A stretch of 64,000 nt of DNA from CAZAMP01 sp964486455 (GTDB lineage: Bacteria > Eisenbacteria > RBG-16-71-46 > CAZAMP01): assembly GCA_964486455.1 (NCBI GenBank), contig CAZAMP010000017.1, positions 15,653 to 79,652 on the forward strand, in the 5' to 3' direction. Position numbers and translations under genes: made by a program. This document shows positions 54,525 through 61,727 of the stretch, piece after piece (position 1 is the first letter of the stretch; each line of letters starts with the position of its first letter). The notes beneath the pieces are model-generated. The model had not been told where the DNA came from and ran no database searches. It saw only the letters and a list, made by a program, of their open reading frames with translations.

Positions 54525-56054
54525 ATGAGCGTCGTCATCACCGGACGCGGACTCACGATCGACGATGTCGTGAGGGTGGCCAGGCACAACGAGCAGGTAG
54601 AGCTACATCCGGACGCCATCGCCCGGCTGGAAACGTGCCGGGCGATGCTGGAGCGCAAGATCAGTGCTGGAGAGATCATGTACGGGGTGAACACGGGGAT
54701 CGGTGAGTTCTCCGAGATCACCCTTGCCCCCGAGCAGCTCGAGCAATTCCAGCGCTACCTGATATACAACCACGCGGCCGGCATCGGCGACCCCTTTCCC
54801 ATCGAGGTCGTCCGCGCGGCCATGCTCACGCGGATCAACGTGCAAACCATTGGCCACTCCGGTTGCCGGCCGATCATCACTCAGACGCTCTGCGAACAGC
54901 TCAACAAGGGTGTAACGCCGGTCGTGTGCCAGAATGGAAGCGTCGGCGCGTGCGGCGACCTGGCACCGATGAGCCAGATGGCGCTCGTCCTCATGGGAGA
55001 AGGTGAAGCGTTCTACAAGGGTGAACGCCTGAGCGGTGCCGAAGCGATGTCGCGCGCGGGCATTCCGACGGTGACGCTGCAGGCACGCGACGGACTCGCA
55101 ACCATCAACGGCAGCAACGTGGTTTCGGGGATGGGTTGCCTCATCGTCCACGACACCGAGAGGTGGCTCAAGCAGGCCGAGATCGCGGCGGCGATGACGC
55201 TGGAAGCGTTGATGGCCAACACGAAGCCGTACGATACGCGACTCCACGAGCTTCGGGGTTTCCGCGGGGCGGTCTCGTCGGCCGCGAACATTCGCGCCTG
55301 CATCGAAGGCAGTCAGCTTCTCGACAAGTCGTTCCCACACCGCGTCCAGGACGCGTACAGCATGCGATCCACGCCGCAGATCATCGGAGCGGCGCGCGAT
55401 CACCTCCGTTGGACACGCGAGCAGGTCGAAACCGAGCTGAAGGGTGTCGGGGACAATCCGATCTTCCTCCCGGATGAAGACGTCGTGCTGACCGGCGCGA
55501 ACTTCCAGGGAACTCCCATCAGCATGCCGCTCGACATGGTCGGAGCGTCGATCACGATGGTGAGCGTCCTATCGGAGCGGCGGCTCAATCGCATGCTGAA
55601 TCCCGCTCTCAGCGCAGGTCTGCCGGACTTCCTGACGAAAGGCGCCGGCATGTTCTCTGGACTCATGTTGAGCCAATACACCGCGGACATGCTCATCGTT
55701 GACCAGAAGATTCAGTCCACGCCGGCCTGCATCCAGTCCATTCCGGCCGCGGCCGACCAGGAAGACTTCGTGAGCATGGCCATGAACACGGCGCAGAAAA
55801 CGCGACGCATTCTGGACAACGCTCACGGAATCCTCGGAATCGAGCTGATCGCGGGGGCGCAGGCGCTCGACTTCCGCGACTTCACTCCGGGAACGGGAAC
55901 GCGCGCCGGGAAGGCGGCGGTTCGCAATCGGGTGAAGCATCTGGATGAGGATCGCCCGCTCTTCACCGATCACAACGCGATGGCGGACGCGGTGAAGAAC
56001 TGTGAGGTCCTGGTTGCTGTGGAAGAGGCGATCGGGGAGCTGAAGACGTACTAG
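54525..56054 (+). CDS. hutH: Histidine/aromatic amino acid ammonia-lyase with Ala-Cys-Gly MIO motif
   Basis: 509 aa from the ATG at 54525 (GGGA upstream), standard HAL length. Family hallmarks: MYGVNTGIGEF with the active-site Tyr, LIYNHAAGIG with the general-base His, and GSVGACGDLAPM, where the MIO triad is Ala142-Cys143-Gly144 instead of Ala-Ser-Gly. A later motif reads DQEDFVSMA, with Phe where HAL usually has His. It eliminates ammonia from an aromatic amino acid, most simply histidine. No other hut gene is adjacent. The Cys and Phe changes leave substrate open. Confidence 0.75.
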   Translation: MSVVITGRGLTIDDVVRVARHNEQVELHPDAIARLETCRAMLERKISAGEIMYGVNTGIGEFSEITLAPEQLEQFQRYLIYNHAAGIGDPFPIEVVRAAMLTRINVQTIGHSGCRPIITQTLCEQLNKGVTPVVCQNGSVGACGDLAPMSQMALVLMGEGEAFYKGERLSGAEAMSRAGIPTVTLQARDGLATINGSNVVSGMGCLIVHDTERWLKQAEIAAAMTLEALMANTKPYDTRLHELRGFRGAVSSAANIRACIEGSQLLDKSFPHRVQDAYSMRSTPQIIGAARDHLRWTREQVETELKGVGDNPIFLPDEDVVLTGANFQGTPISMPLDMVGASITMVSVLSERRLNRMLNPALSAGLPDFLTKGAGMFSGLMLSQYTADMLIVDQKIQSTPACIQSIPAAADQEDFVSMAMNTAQKTRRILDNAHGILGIELIAGAQALDFRDFTPGTGTRAGKAAVRNRVKHLDEDRPLFTDHNAMADAVKNCEVLVAVEEAIGELKTY

Positions 56055-56055
56055 G

Positions 56056-56982
56056 CTACGCGGCCCGTCCGAGATCGGGTTCCGTCTCGACGCGGTTGCG
56101 GCCCTGATCCTTGGCGCGGTAGAGCGCACGGTCGGCACCGGCCAGCAATACGTCGGTGTTGGGGGCGTTGCCTCCAACGGCGCACGCCACACCCAGGCTC
56201 ACACGCACGTCGACCGTTGTTCCGTTCGCAAGGATGACGGGTTTTCGGGCCACGCCCGACCGAAGACGCTCGGCGCGATGCTCCGCCTGAGCCAACGACG
56301 TCTGCGGAAGAATCACCACGAACTCCTCGCCTCCCACCCGTCCGACCACGTCGTACTCGCGGCCTTCCTGCACGAAGCGCGCGACGATTTCCTTGAGCAC
56401 ATGGTCGCCGGCGGCGTGTCCCCACGTATCGTTCAGATTCTTGAAGTGGTCGATATCGGCCATCACCACGCTCAGATCCGTGTGATCGCGGGCGGCGCGA
56501 GAGAGCTCTTCATGAAGTCGTTTGAGTACCGCACGCCGGTTCGCCACACCGGTGAGATCGTCGATCGAGGCCATGATCTCCAACCGCGACCGCGCTTCAC
56601 GAAGCTGGGATTCAAGCGTGATGATGCGCTCTGCAACACGAAGCCGGACCTGCAGCTCTTCCCTTTCGAACGGCTTTGCCAGGAAGTCGTCGGCCCCCGA
56701 GCGGCGTCCTTCGATCGTGTCTTCTTTGAGACCCTTGGAGGTGGCGAGGATGATGTAGACGTAGTACGGCAGCGCGGCAGCGCGGACCCGACGACAGAGC
56801 TCGAGCCCATCCATGACGGGCATTTCCCAATCGGTCACGAGGAGCTGAGACTTTGTTTCCTGCAGCATCTCCCACGCATCGCGCCCGTCGGCGGCTTCGT
56901 GCACGCTGTACCCCCATTTCTCGAGGGTACGGGAAATCATCGTGCGTGAAACGCGATCGTCCTCAGCGACTACAATTTGCAT
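56056..56982 (-). CDS. Response regulator with GGDEF diguanylate cyclase domain
   Basis: 308 aa from the ATG at 56982. Receiver domain at 1-120: MQIVVAEDDRVSR, LLVTDWEMPVMDG with phospho-acceptor Asp, and LAKPFEREEL. A short helical linker leads to a GGDEF domain with SIDDLTGVANRR, DIDHFKNLNDTWGHAAGD and GRVGGEEFVVILP. The GGEEF motif is intact and REYD ten residues before it supplies the inhibitory I-site. It should make c-di-GMP when phosphorylated. Its histidine kinase is not in this window. Its stop is 1 nt from that of hutH, which is convergent. Confidence 0.9.
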   Translation of the reverse strand: MQIVVAEDDRVSRTMISRTLEKWGYSVHEAADGRDAWEMLQETKSQLLVTDWEMPVMDGLELCRRVRAAALPYYVYIILATSKGLKEDTIEGRRSGADDFLAKPFEREELQVRLRVAERIITLESQLREARSRLEIMASIDDLTGVANRRAVLKRLHEELSRAARDHTDLSVVMADIDHFKNLNDTWGHAAGDHVLKEIVARFVQEGREYDVVGRVGGEEFVVILPQTSLAQAEHRAERLRSGVARKPVILANGTTVDVRVSLGVACAVGGNAPNTDVLLAGADRALYRAKDQGRNRVETEPDLGRAA

Positions 56983-57199
56983 ACGATGGACTCTCAAGAA
57001 TCGAAAGGTGTCACCCAAACCGCAAACGTCGAATCGCCTGCGCTCATCATTACCATCGGCCGCGCCGTCTTCATTTTCCACGCCAAGAACGACGGACCAA
57101 CCCGGCTGATGACAAACGATTGAGATGAGCCGCACGATGCAGTGGCCGGCTGAAATGGAACATAATGAGCCGACGCGCATTGCAGAATCCGGCTTGCCC

Positions 57200-57228
57200 A
57201 TGACAACGGTGGCGCAAAATGTTACAAA
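57200..57228 (+). promoter_or_regulatory. Putative ilvE promoter
   Basis: ATGACA (-35), 17 nt, TACAAA (-10), 50 bp before the proposed ATG. Confidence 0.35.
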
Positions 57229-57278
57229 TATGGGGTGTACGGACTCGGCCCTGGGGGGCCTCGAAGATGGGAGGGGAC

Positions 57279-58364
57279 ATGGGCATAACGATAGACTCCG
57301 GGTTCAGACCCGACCCCGCGCGTCGCGAGGATATACTCAAGAAGGATCTCGGCTTCGGCCGCTATTTCGCCGACCGCATGTTCACGGTGTGGTACGACGC
57401 AGGCAAGGGATGGCACGACGCGAAGATCGGCCCGTACGGCGCCTTTGAAGTCGATCCCGCCGCCGCGGTCCTACACTACGGACAAGCGTGCTTCGAAGGC
57501 CAAAAGGCCTACTATCGTCAGGACGGTGAGGTCGGCATGTTCCGCCCGACCAAGAACGCCCGGCGATTTGCACGATCCTGCGAGCGCCTCGTGATGCCGG
57601 CGGTCCCGGAAGATCTCTACATGGAGGCCCTCGAAACGCTCATCGATGTCGAACGGGCCTGGGTTCCGCGCGGCGAGATGCAGTCGCTCTACGTCCGCCC
57701 CTTCATGTTCGCGACGGAGCCGCTTCAAGGCGTGCGCGCCGCGTCTCAGTACGTGTTCACGATCATTCTGAGCCCCGTGGGCGCCTACTACGCCGAGGGC
57801 TTCAACCCGGTGAAGATCTGGGTCACGGAAAAATACGTACGTGCGGTACCAGGAGGAACCGGCGAGGCGAAGGCCGCGGGCAACTACGCCGCGAGCCTCG
57901 CGGCCGCGGCGGAGGCCAACCAGGCCGGTTGCGCACAGGTAATGTGGCTCGACGCGGTCGAGCATCGCTACATCGAAGAGATCGGCGCCATGAACGTAAT
58001 GTTCGTGATCGACGGCAAGGTCGTCACTTCTCCGCTCACGGGAAGCATCTTGCCGGGTATCACGCGACAGAGCATCATGCAGCTCGTTCAGGAATGGGGC
58101 ATCCCGATCGAAGAGCGACGCGTCGCCATCGATGAGCTGATCGACGCGGTCCGGAGCGACCGATGCAAGGAAGTGTTCGGATGTGGAACCGCCACGGTGG
58201 TGTCCGCGATCCGCTCGCTTCGATACCGCGGCGAGGAGATTCCGGTGAGCGAGAAGCCAGGTGAGATCTCTCAGCGCCTCTTCGACACGATCACCGGGAT
58301 TCAGTACGGGCGCGGCCCGGATCCCCACGAGTGGATGCACATCATCCCGCGACGCGCCACTTAG
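57279..58364 (+). CDS. ilvE: Branched-chain amino acid aminotransferase
   Basis: 361 aa from the ATG at 57279, which has GGAGGGGAC upstream (an ATG at 57267 is possible). It is the longer bacterial/eukaryotic-type BCAT: LHYGQACFEGQKAYYRQDG, YVRPFMFATEPLQGV, GEAKAAGNYAASLAAAAEA with the PLP Lys, and SILPGITRQSIMQL. It interconverts Leu, Ile, Val and their keto acids. It follows a divergent regulator by 296 bp and precedes the rhomboid gene by 41 bp. Confidence 0.9.
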   Translation: MGITIDSGFRPDPARREDILKKDLGFGRYFADRMFTVWYDAGKGWHDAKIGPYGAFEVDPAAAVLHYGQACFEGQKAYYRQDGEVGMFRPTKNARRFARSCERLVMPAVPEDLYMEALETLIDVERAWVPRGEMQSLYVRPFMFATEPLQGVRAASQYVFTIILSPVGAYYAEGFNPVKIWVTEKYVRAVPGGTGEAKAAGNYAASLAAAAEANQAGCAQVMWLDAVEHRYIEEIGAMNVMFVIDGKVVTSPLTGSILPGITRQSIMQLVQEWGIPIEERRVAIDELIDAVRSDRCKEVFGCGTATVVSAIRSLRYRGEEIPVSEKPGEISQRLFDTITGIQYGRGPDPHEWMHIIPRRAT

Positions 58365-58405
58365 GTTCCGGGGGCGCGTCGTCTCCGACTATCCAAAGGT
58401 GAAAC

Positions 58406-59251
58406 ATGTCCAGACCGCCGAACGGCTCGATGATCTGCCCGAGCTGCGGCAAGCTCATCAATATCAGCGAGGAACGCTGCCCGCATTGCGGCGCGTGGAA
58501 GCCCGGGCTGTGGGGGTTCGGACCGATGGTGCAGCGCTTCTTCGGCAGCCACCTCGACGCCGTCGCCGCCATTCCCATCGCCTGTGTCGTTCTCTACGCG
58601 CTAAGTCTCGCGCTGGACATCCGTAGCGCGCTGACGCCTTCGGGCGGTCTTCTGGGTATCCTCTCCCCCAGCGGAAGGGCGCTCTACACGCTGGGGATGA
58701 CGAGCGGCCCGGTCGTGCTCAAGTTCGGCCATTGGTGGACGCTGCTCACGTCGATCTATCTGCACGGCAACCTGCTGCACATCATCTTTAACGTGCTGTG
58801 GATCCGCCAGCTCGGACCGAACGTCGAGGCGGCCTACGGCCCCGCTCGTTTCTTCGTGATCTTCACGGTCTCCGGCGCGGCCGGTTTTCTCCTTTCGGAT
58901 GTCGTGAGCGGCGCGTGGACCATCGGCGCCTCGGGATCGGTCTTCGGTCTGCTGGCGGCACTGATCGTCTACGGAAGGCGGCTCGGGGGAAGCGTCGGAC
59001 AGGTTCTCTCGCGGAAGGTCTTGCAGTGGGCTGTCATTCTCTTCGCCTTCGGGTTCTTCATGTCGGGGGTGAACAACCTCGCCCACCTGGGCGGGTTCGC
59101 CGGCGGATGGATCACGTCTACGCTGATCGCGCCCCGACCCGGCCGTCGCGAGGAGCGCGGCCCCACGATCATCGCTTTCGTGCTGCTGGCCGCCACGCTG
59201 TTCGGCTTTCTCATGGCGCTCCTGCGCGTGGGCCGGCTCGTCGTCTCGTAG
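58406..59251 (+). CDS. Rhomboid intramembrane protease with N-terminal zinc ribbon
   Basis: 281 aa. A zinc ribbon (MICPSCGKLINISEERCPHCGAW) leads into six or seven membrane helices. Rhomboid motifs: WWTLLTSIYLHGNLLHIIFN, GASGSVFGLLAA with the catalytic Ser, and NNLAHLGGFAGG with the catalytic His. It should cleave membrane-protein substrates within the bilayer. The ribbon is a known but uncommon fusion. Convergent with the SGNH gene, with 3 nt between stops. Confidence 0.9.
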   Translation: MSRPPNGSMICPSCGKLINISEERCPHCGAWKPGLWGFGPMVQRFFGSHLDAVAAIPIACVVLYALSLALDIRSALTPSGGLLGILSPSGRALYTLGMTSGPVVLKFGHWWTLLTSIYLHGNLLHIIFNVLWIRQLGPNVEAAYGPARFFVIFTVSGAAGFLLSDVVSGAWTIGASGSVFGLLAALIVYGRRLGGSVGQVLSRKVLQWAVILFAFGFFMSGVNNLAHLGGFAGGWITSTLIAPRPGRREERGPTIIAFVLLAATLFGFLMALLRVGRLVVS

Positions 59252-59254
59252 CGG

Positions 59255-60220
59255 CTAATCCTCACTCATCGTGCCGCCCATGAATGCGCGCACTTCATCG
59301 GCGAGCGCATCCGCGATGATCCGATGTCCGCGCTCGTTGGGATGCCAGATGTCCATTCCCACATCCTGAGGGGAATGGCGGCCGAGCGACGTCCAGAGAT
59401 CCAGGAAGCGCAGGCCGTGCTCCGTCGCCAGCCGCTTGAGTCGTAGGTTGAGATCCACCCAGGGATACGTTTCTCCCCATGAGAAGGCGGGAATGAGCAC
59501 GACGAGAATCGGGACACCGGTCCGACGTTGGATCGCTCCCATGCGGCGAAACTGATCCTCGACCTCTTTCGCATGGCGTTCGTGGATCCAATGGTGGTAC
59601 TCGGCACCACTTCTCTTGGCGGCAATGAGTCTCGCCACATCGCGAACGAGCTGGACCATCACGAGCGGCGGCCTCGCGAAATAACGCGCCTGCCCGCCGT
59701 CCGCCAGATCGGGATCGTTCAGCACATAGGCGAGGACGATGAGATCCGGATCGAGATCCAAGCCGCGCGTCTCCAGAAGTCGAAGCTCCTGCGCCGTCGC
59801 GTAGCCGTAGACTCCCAGATTGAACACGACGTACGAGCGATCGTCGCCCTCACCTTGCGCGTTCAGATCACGCTCGAGCAGTTGCGGGAAGACGTCGTTC
59901 ATCGCGACCCGGAAGCCCGACGTCACGGAATCACCGAGAATCAGAAGGCGGTATTCATCCGGTGAGCGAGTCGGCGGGAAAGGATCATCACGAAACCCGT
60001 CGGCGTTGATGCGAATGTGCACGCCGTGCCGCGTCGTTTCGGCACCGGGTACGAGCTCGTAGATGAGGTCGTCATCACTGGCGCGACGATGTATCACGGC
60101 GGTCGCCGGATCGACATCCGGCAGATAGACGATTCTCAGTATCACTTCGCCGATGACAAACGCCACGATCAAGCCGGACAGCAACAGAAGCAGTCTGGCG
60201 CGCCCCGAACTCCTCGACAT
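59255..60220 (-). CDS. Membrane-anchored SGNH hydrolase
   Basis: 321 aa. One N-terminal helix (LLLLLSGLIVAFVIGEVIL) anchors it. The GDSL block LILGDSVTSGFRV carries the nucleophilic Ser, and DIWHPNERGHRIIADAL carries the catalytic Asp/His. VILAYVLNDPDLADGG and an NLGVYGYATAQELRLL stretch are typical of this family, which deacylates or esterifies glycans or lipids. It lies 17 nt downstream of the cysteine desulfurase gene. Substrate unknown. Confidence 0.85.
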   Translation of the reverse strand: MSRSSGRARLLLLLSGLIVAFVIGEVILRIVYLPDVDPATAVIHRRASDDDLIYELVPGAETTRHGVHIRINADGFRDDPFPPTRSPDEYRLLILGDSVTSGFRVAMNDVFPQLLERDLNAQGEGDDRSYVVFNLGVYGYATAQELRLLETRGLDLDPDLIVLAYVLNDPDLADGGQARYFARPPLVMVQLVRDVARLIAAKRSGAEYHHWIHERHAKEVEDQFRRMGAIQRRTGVPILVVLIPAFSWGETYPWVDLNLRLKRLATEHGLRFLDLWTSLGRHSPQDVGMDIWHPNERGHRIIADALADEVRAFMGGTMSED

Positions 60221-60237
60221 GGCCGCCCCGGTCCTTT

Positions 60238-61386
60238 CTACGCGTCGCTTACGCGCAACCGCCGAACGGCGTCGGTGACCAGACGTACGGCCTCGTCGAC
60301 GTCATCCTCCGTCGTCGACTTGCCGGTGGAAAAGCGCAACGTCCCCATCGCGAACTCACGGGGAACGTCCATGGCAAGGAGCACGGTCGAGATGTCGACA
60401 CCGTGCCCATGGCACGCGGCGCCGGCGGAGACCGCCACGAACTCCTCGATTTCGGTCAAGAGCACGGACGCGTCCGCGTTCTTGACGCTCACGCTGAGGG
60501 TGTTCGGAAGGCGCAGATCAGGATGCCCGTTCAGACGAAGGTCGTCCACGTTCTCGCTCAGTCCGGCCCAAAGGCGATCACGCATCGCCCGCATGTGCTC
60601 GGCACGGCCGGAGAGCTCCCGCTCCGCCAGCGCCGCCGCCTCGCCCAAGCCGACGATCTCCAGCACGTTTTCGGTGCCGGCACGTCGGTTCGACTCATGG
60701 GAAGCGCCGTGGATGAACTTCGGCACGTGCGCTCCGGCGCGTATGTAGAGCGCCCCGACCCCTTTCGGGGCATAGAGCTTGTGACCGGCAAGGCTGAGCG
60801 AATCGACCCCGAGCGCATCCACGTTCACGAGGACCTTGCCGACCGATTGGGCGGCGTCGGAATGGAACGGGACCTTGTGCCGTTTGGCGATCTCGGCGAT
60901 CCGCTCGATCGGTTCGATCGTCCCCACCTCGTTGTTCGCGTGCATGATGGTGATGAGCACACTGTCCGGCGTGATCGCCGCTTCCACGTCCGCGGGGTCG
61001 ACCATACCGTTGGAATCGACGGGGAGGATCGTGATCGCGTGTCCCGCCCGCCGGAGCGTCTCGCACGGTTCCAGCACGGCCGGGTGTTCCACGGCCGAGG
61101 TGATGATGTGGGCGCTCATTCCCGAACTGGTCACAGCACCTTTGATCACGGCGTTATTGGACTCCGTACCGCCGCTCGTGAAGATGATCTCGTCTGGAGA
61201 TGCCCCGAGAAGCGACGCAACCTGAGCGCGGGCCCGCTCCACGGCGTCTCGTGTCACGCGCCCGTACGCGTGGGAGCTCGATGGATTTCCGAAATGCGTG
61301 TGAAGGAACGGAAGCATCGCCTCGGCGACGCGAGGATCAACCGGCGTCGTGGCGTTGTAGTCCAGATAGATCGGACGCGAACCCAT
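60238..61386 (-). CDS. Cysteine desulfurase
   Basis: 382 aa, class V aminotransferase fold. YLDYNATTPVDPRV opens the enzyme; FHSDAAQSVGKV and SLAGHKLYAPKGVGALYIR contain the cofactor site with Lys203, and SAGAACHGHG carries catalytic Cys325. It supplies persulfide sulfur for iron-sulfur clusters, which this window's complex I needs. GAGGAGG lies upstream. No iscU, sufBCD or tRNA-thiolation gene adjoins, so NifS/IscS subtype is not set. Confidence 0.85.
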   Translation of the reverse strand: MGSRPIYLDYNATTPVDPRVAEAMLPFLHTHFGNPSSSHAYGRVTRDAVERARAQVASLLGASPDEIIFTSGGTESNNAVIKGAVTSSGMSAHIITSAVEHPAVLEPCETLRRAGHAITILPVDSNGMVDPADVEAAITPDSVLITIMHANNEVGTIEPIERIAEIAKRHKVPFHSDAAQSVGKVLVNVDALGVDSLSLAGHKLYAPKGVGALYIRAGAHVPKFIHGASHESNRRAGTENVLEIVGLGEAAALAERELSGRAEHMRAMRDRLWAGLSENVDDLRLNGHPDLRLPNTLSVSVKNADASVLLTEIEEFVAVSAGAACHGHGVDISTVLLAMDVPREFAMGTLRFSTGKSTTEDDVDEAVRLVTDAVRRLRVSDA

Positions 61387-61727
61387 CGGGGCCTCCTCGA
61401 AACGAACCGGCCCATGTGCAAAAGGCAGGGGTCGTAACTCGTGCCGAGGAGTCTAGCACGGAATACTCGTCTCCGAACCGAGAGAGCATGAGGGAGGGAG
61501 CTGCGGCCGACCGCAGAGAACCAGCATGTCTTGCGCGGCTCGTCGCTGGAAACTCCGCTCACGGGCGGCGTTTGCCGTTGATACGTGTACTGATCCCCCA
61601 GTATCCTTATGATGCGAACATTGAAAATGTAGAGTCGGTGGCCCTCACTTCATCTCGCTTCGCACCTTCCCCTTCCATGTGGGGGCAGCCTGCCCGTGAC
61701 GGCTTTTCTCACCGAAAGGAGCCCGCT
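61387..61727. other. Divergent intergenic region
   Basis: 341 bp between the cysteine desulfurase (minus) and the SBBP protein (plus). It contains a plus-strand promoter candidate (61578-61607) and, for the desulfurase, a TAGACT -10-like hexamer near 61452 without a good -35. The rest shows no coding or RNA signal that I can support. Confidence 0.5.
61578..61607 (+). promoter_or_regulatory. Putative promoter for the SBBP cargo gene
   Basis: TTGATA (-35), 18 nt, TATCCT (-10), 120 bp before the GTG start. Confidence 0.35.
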
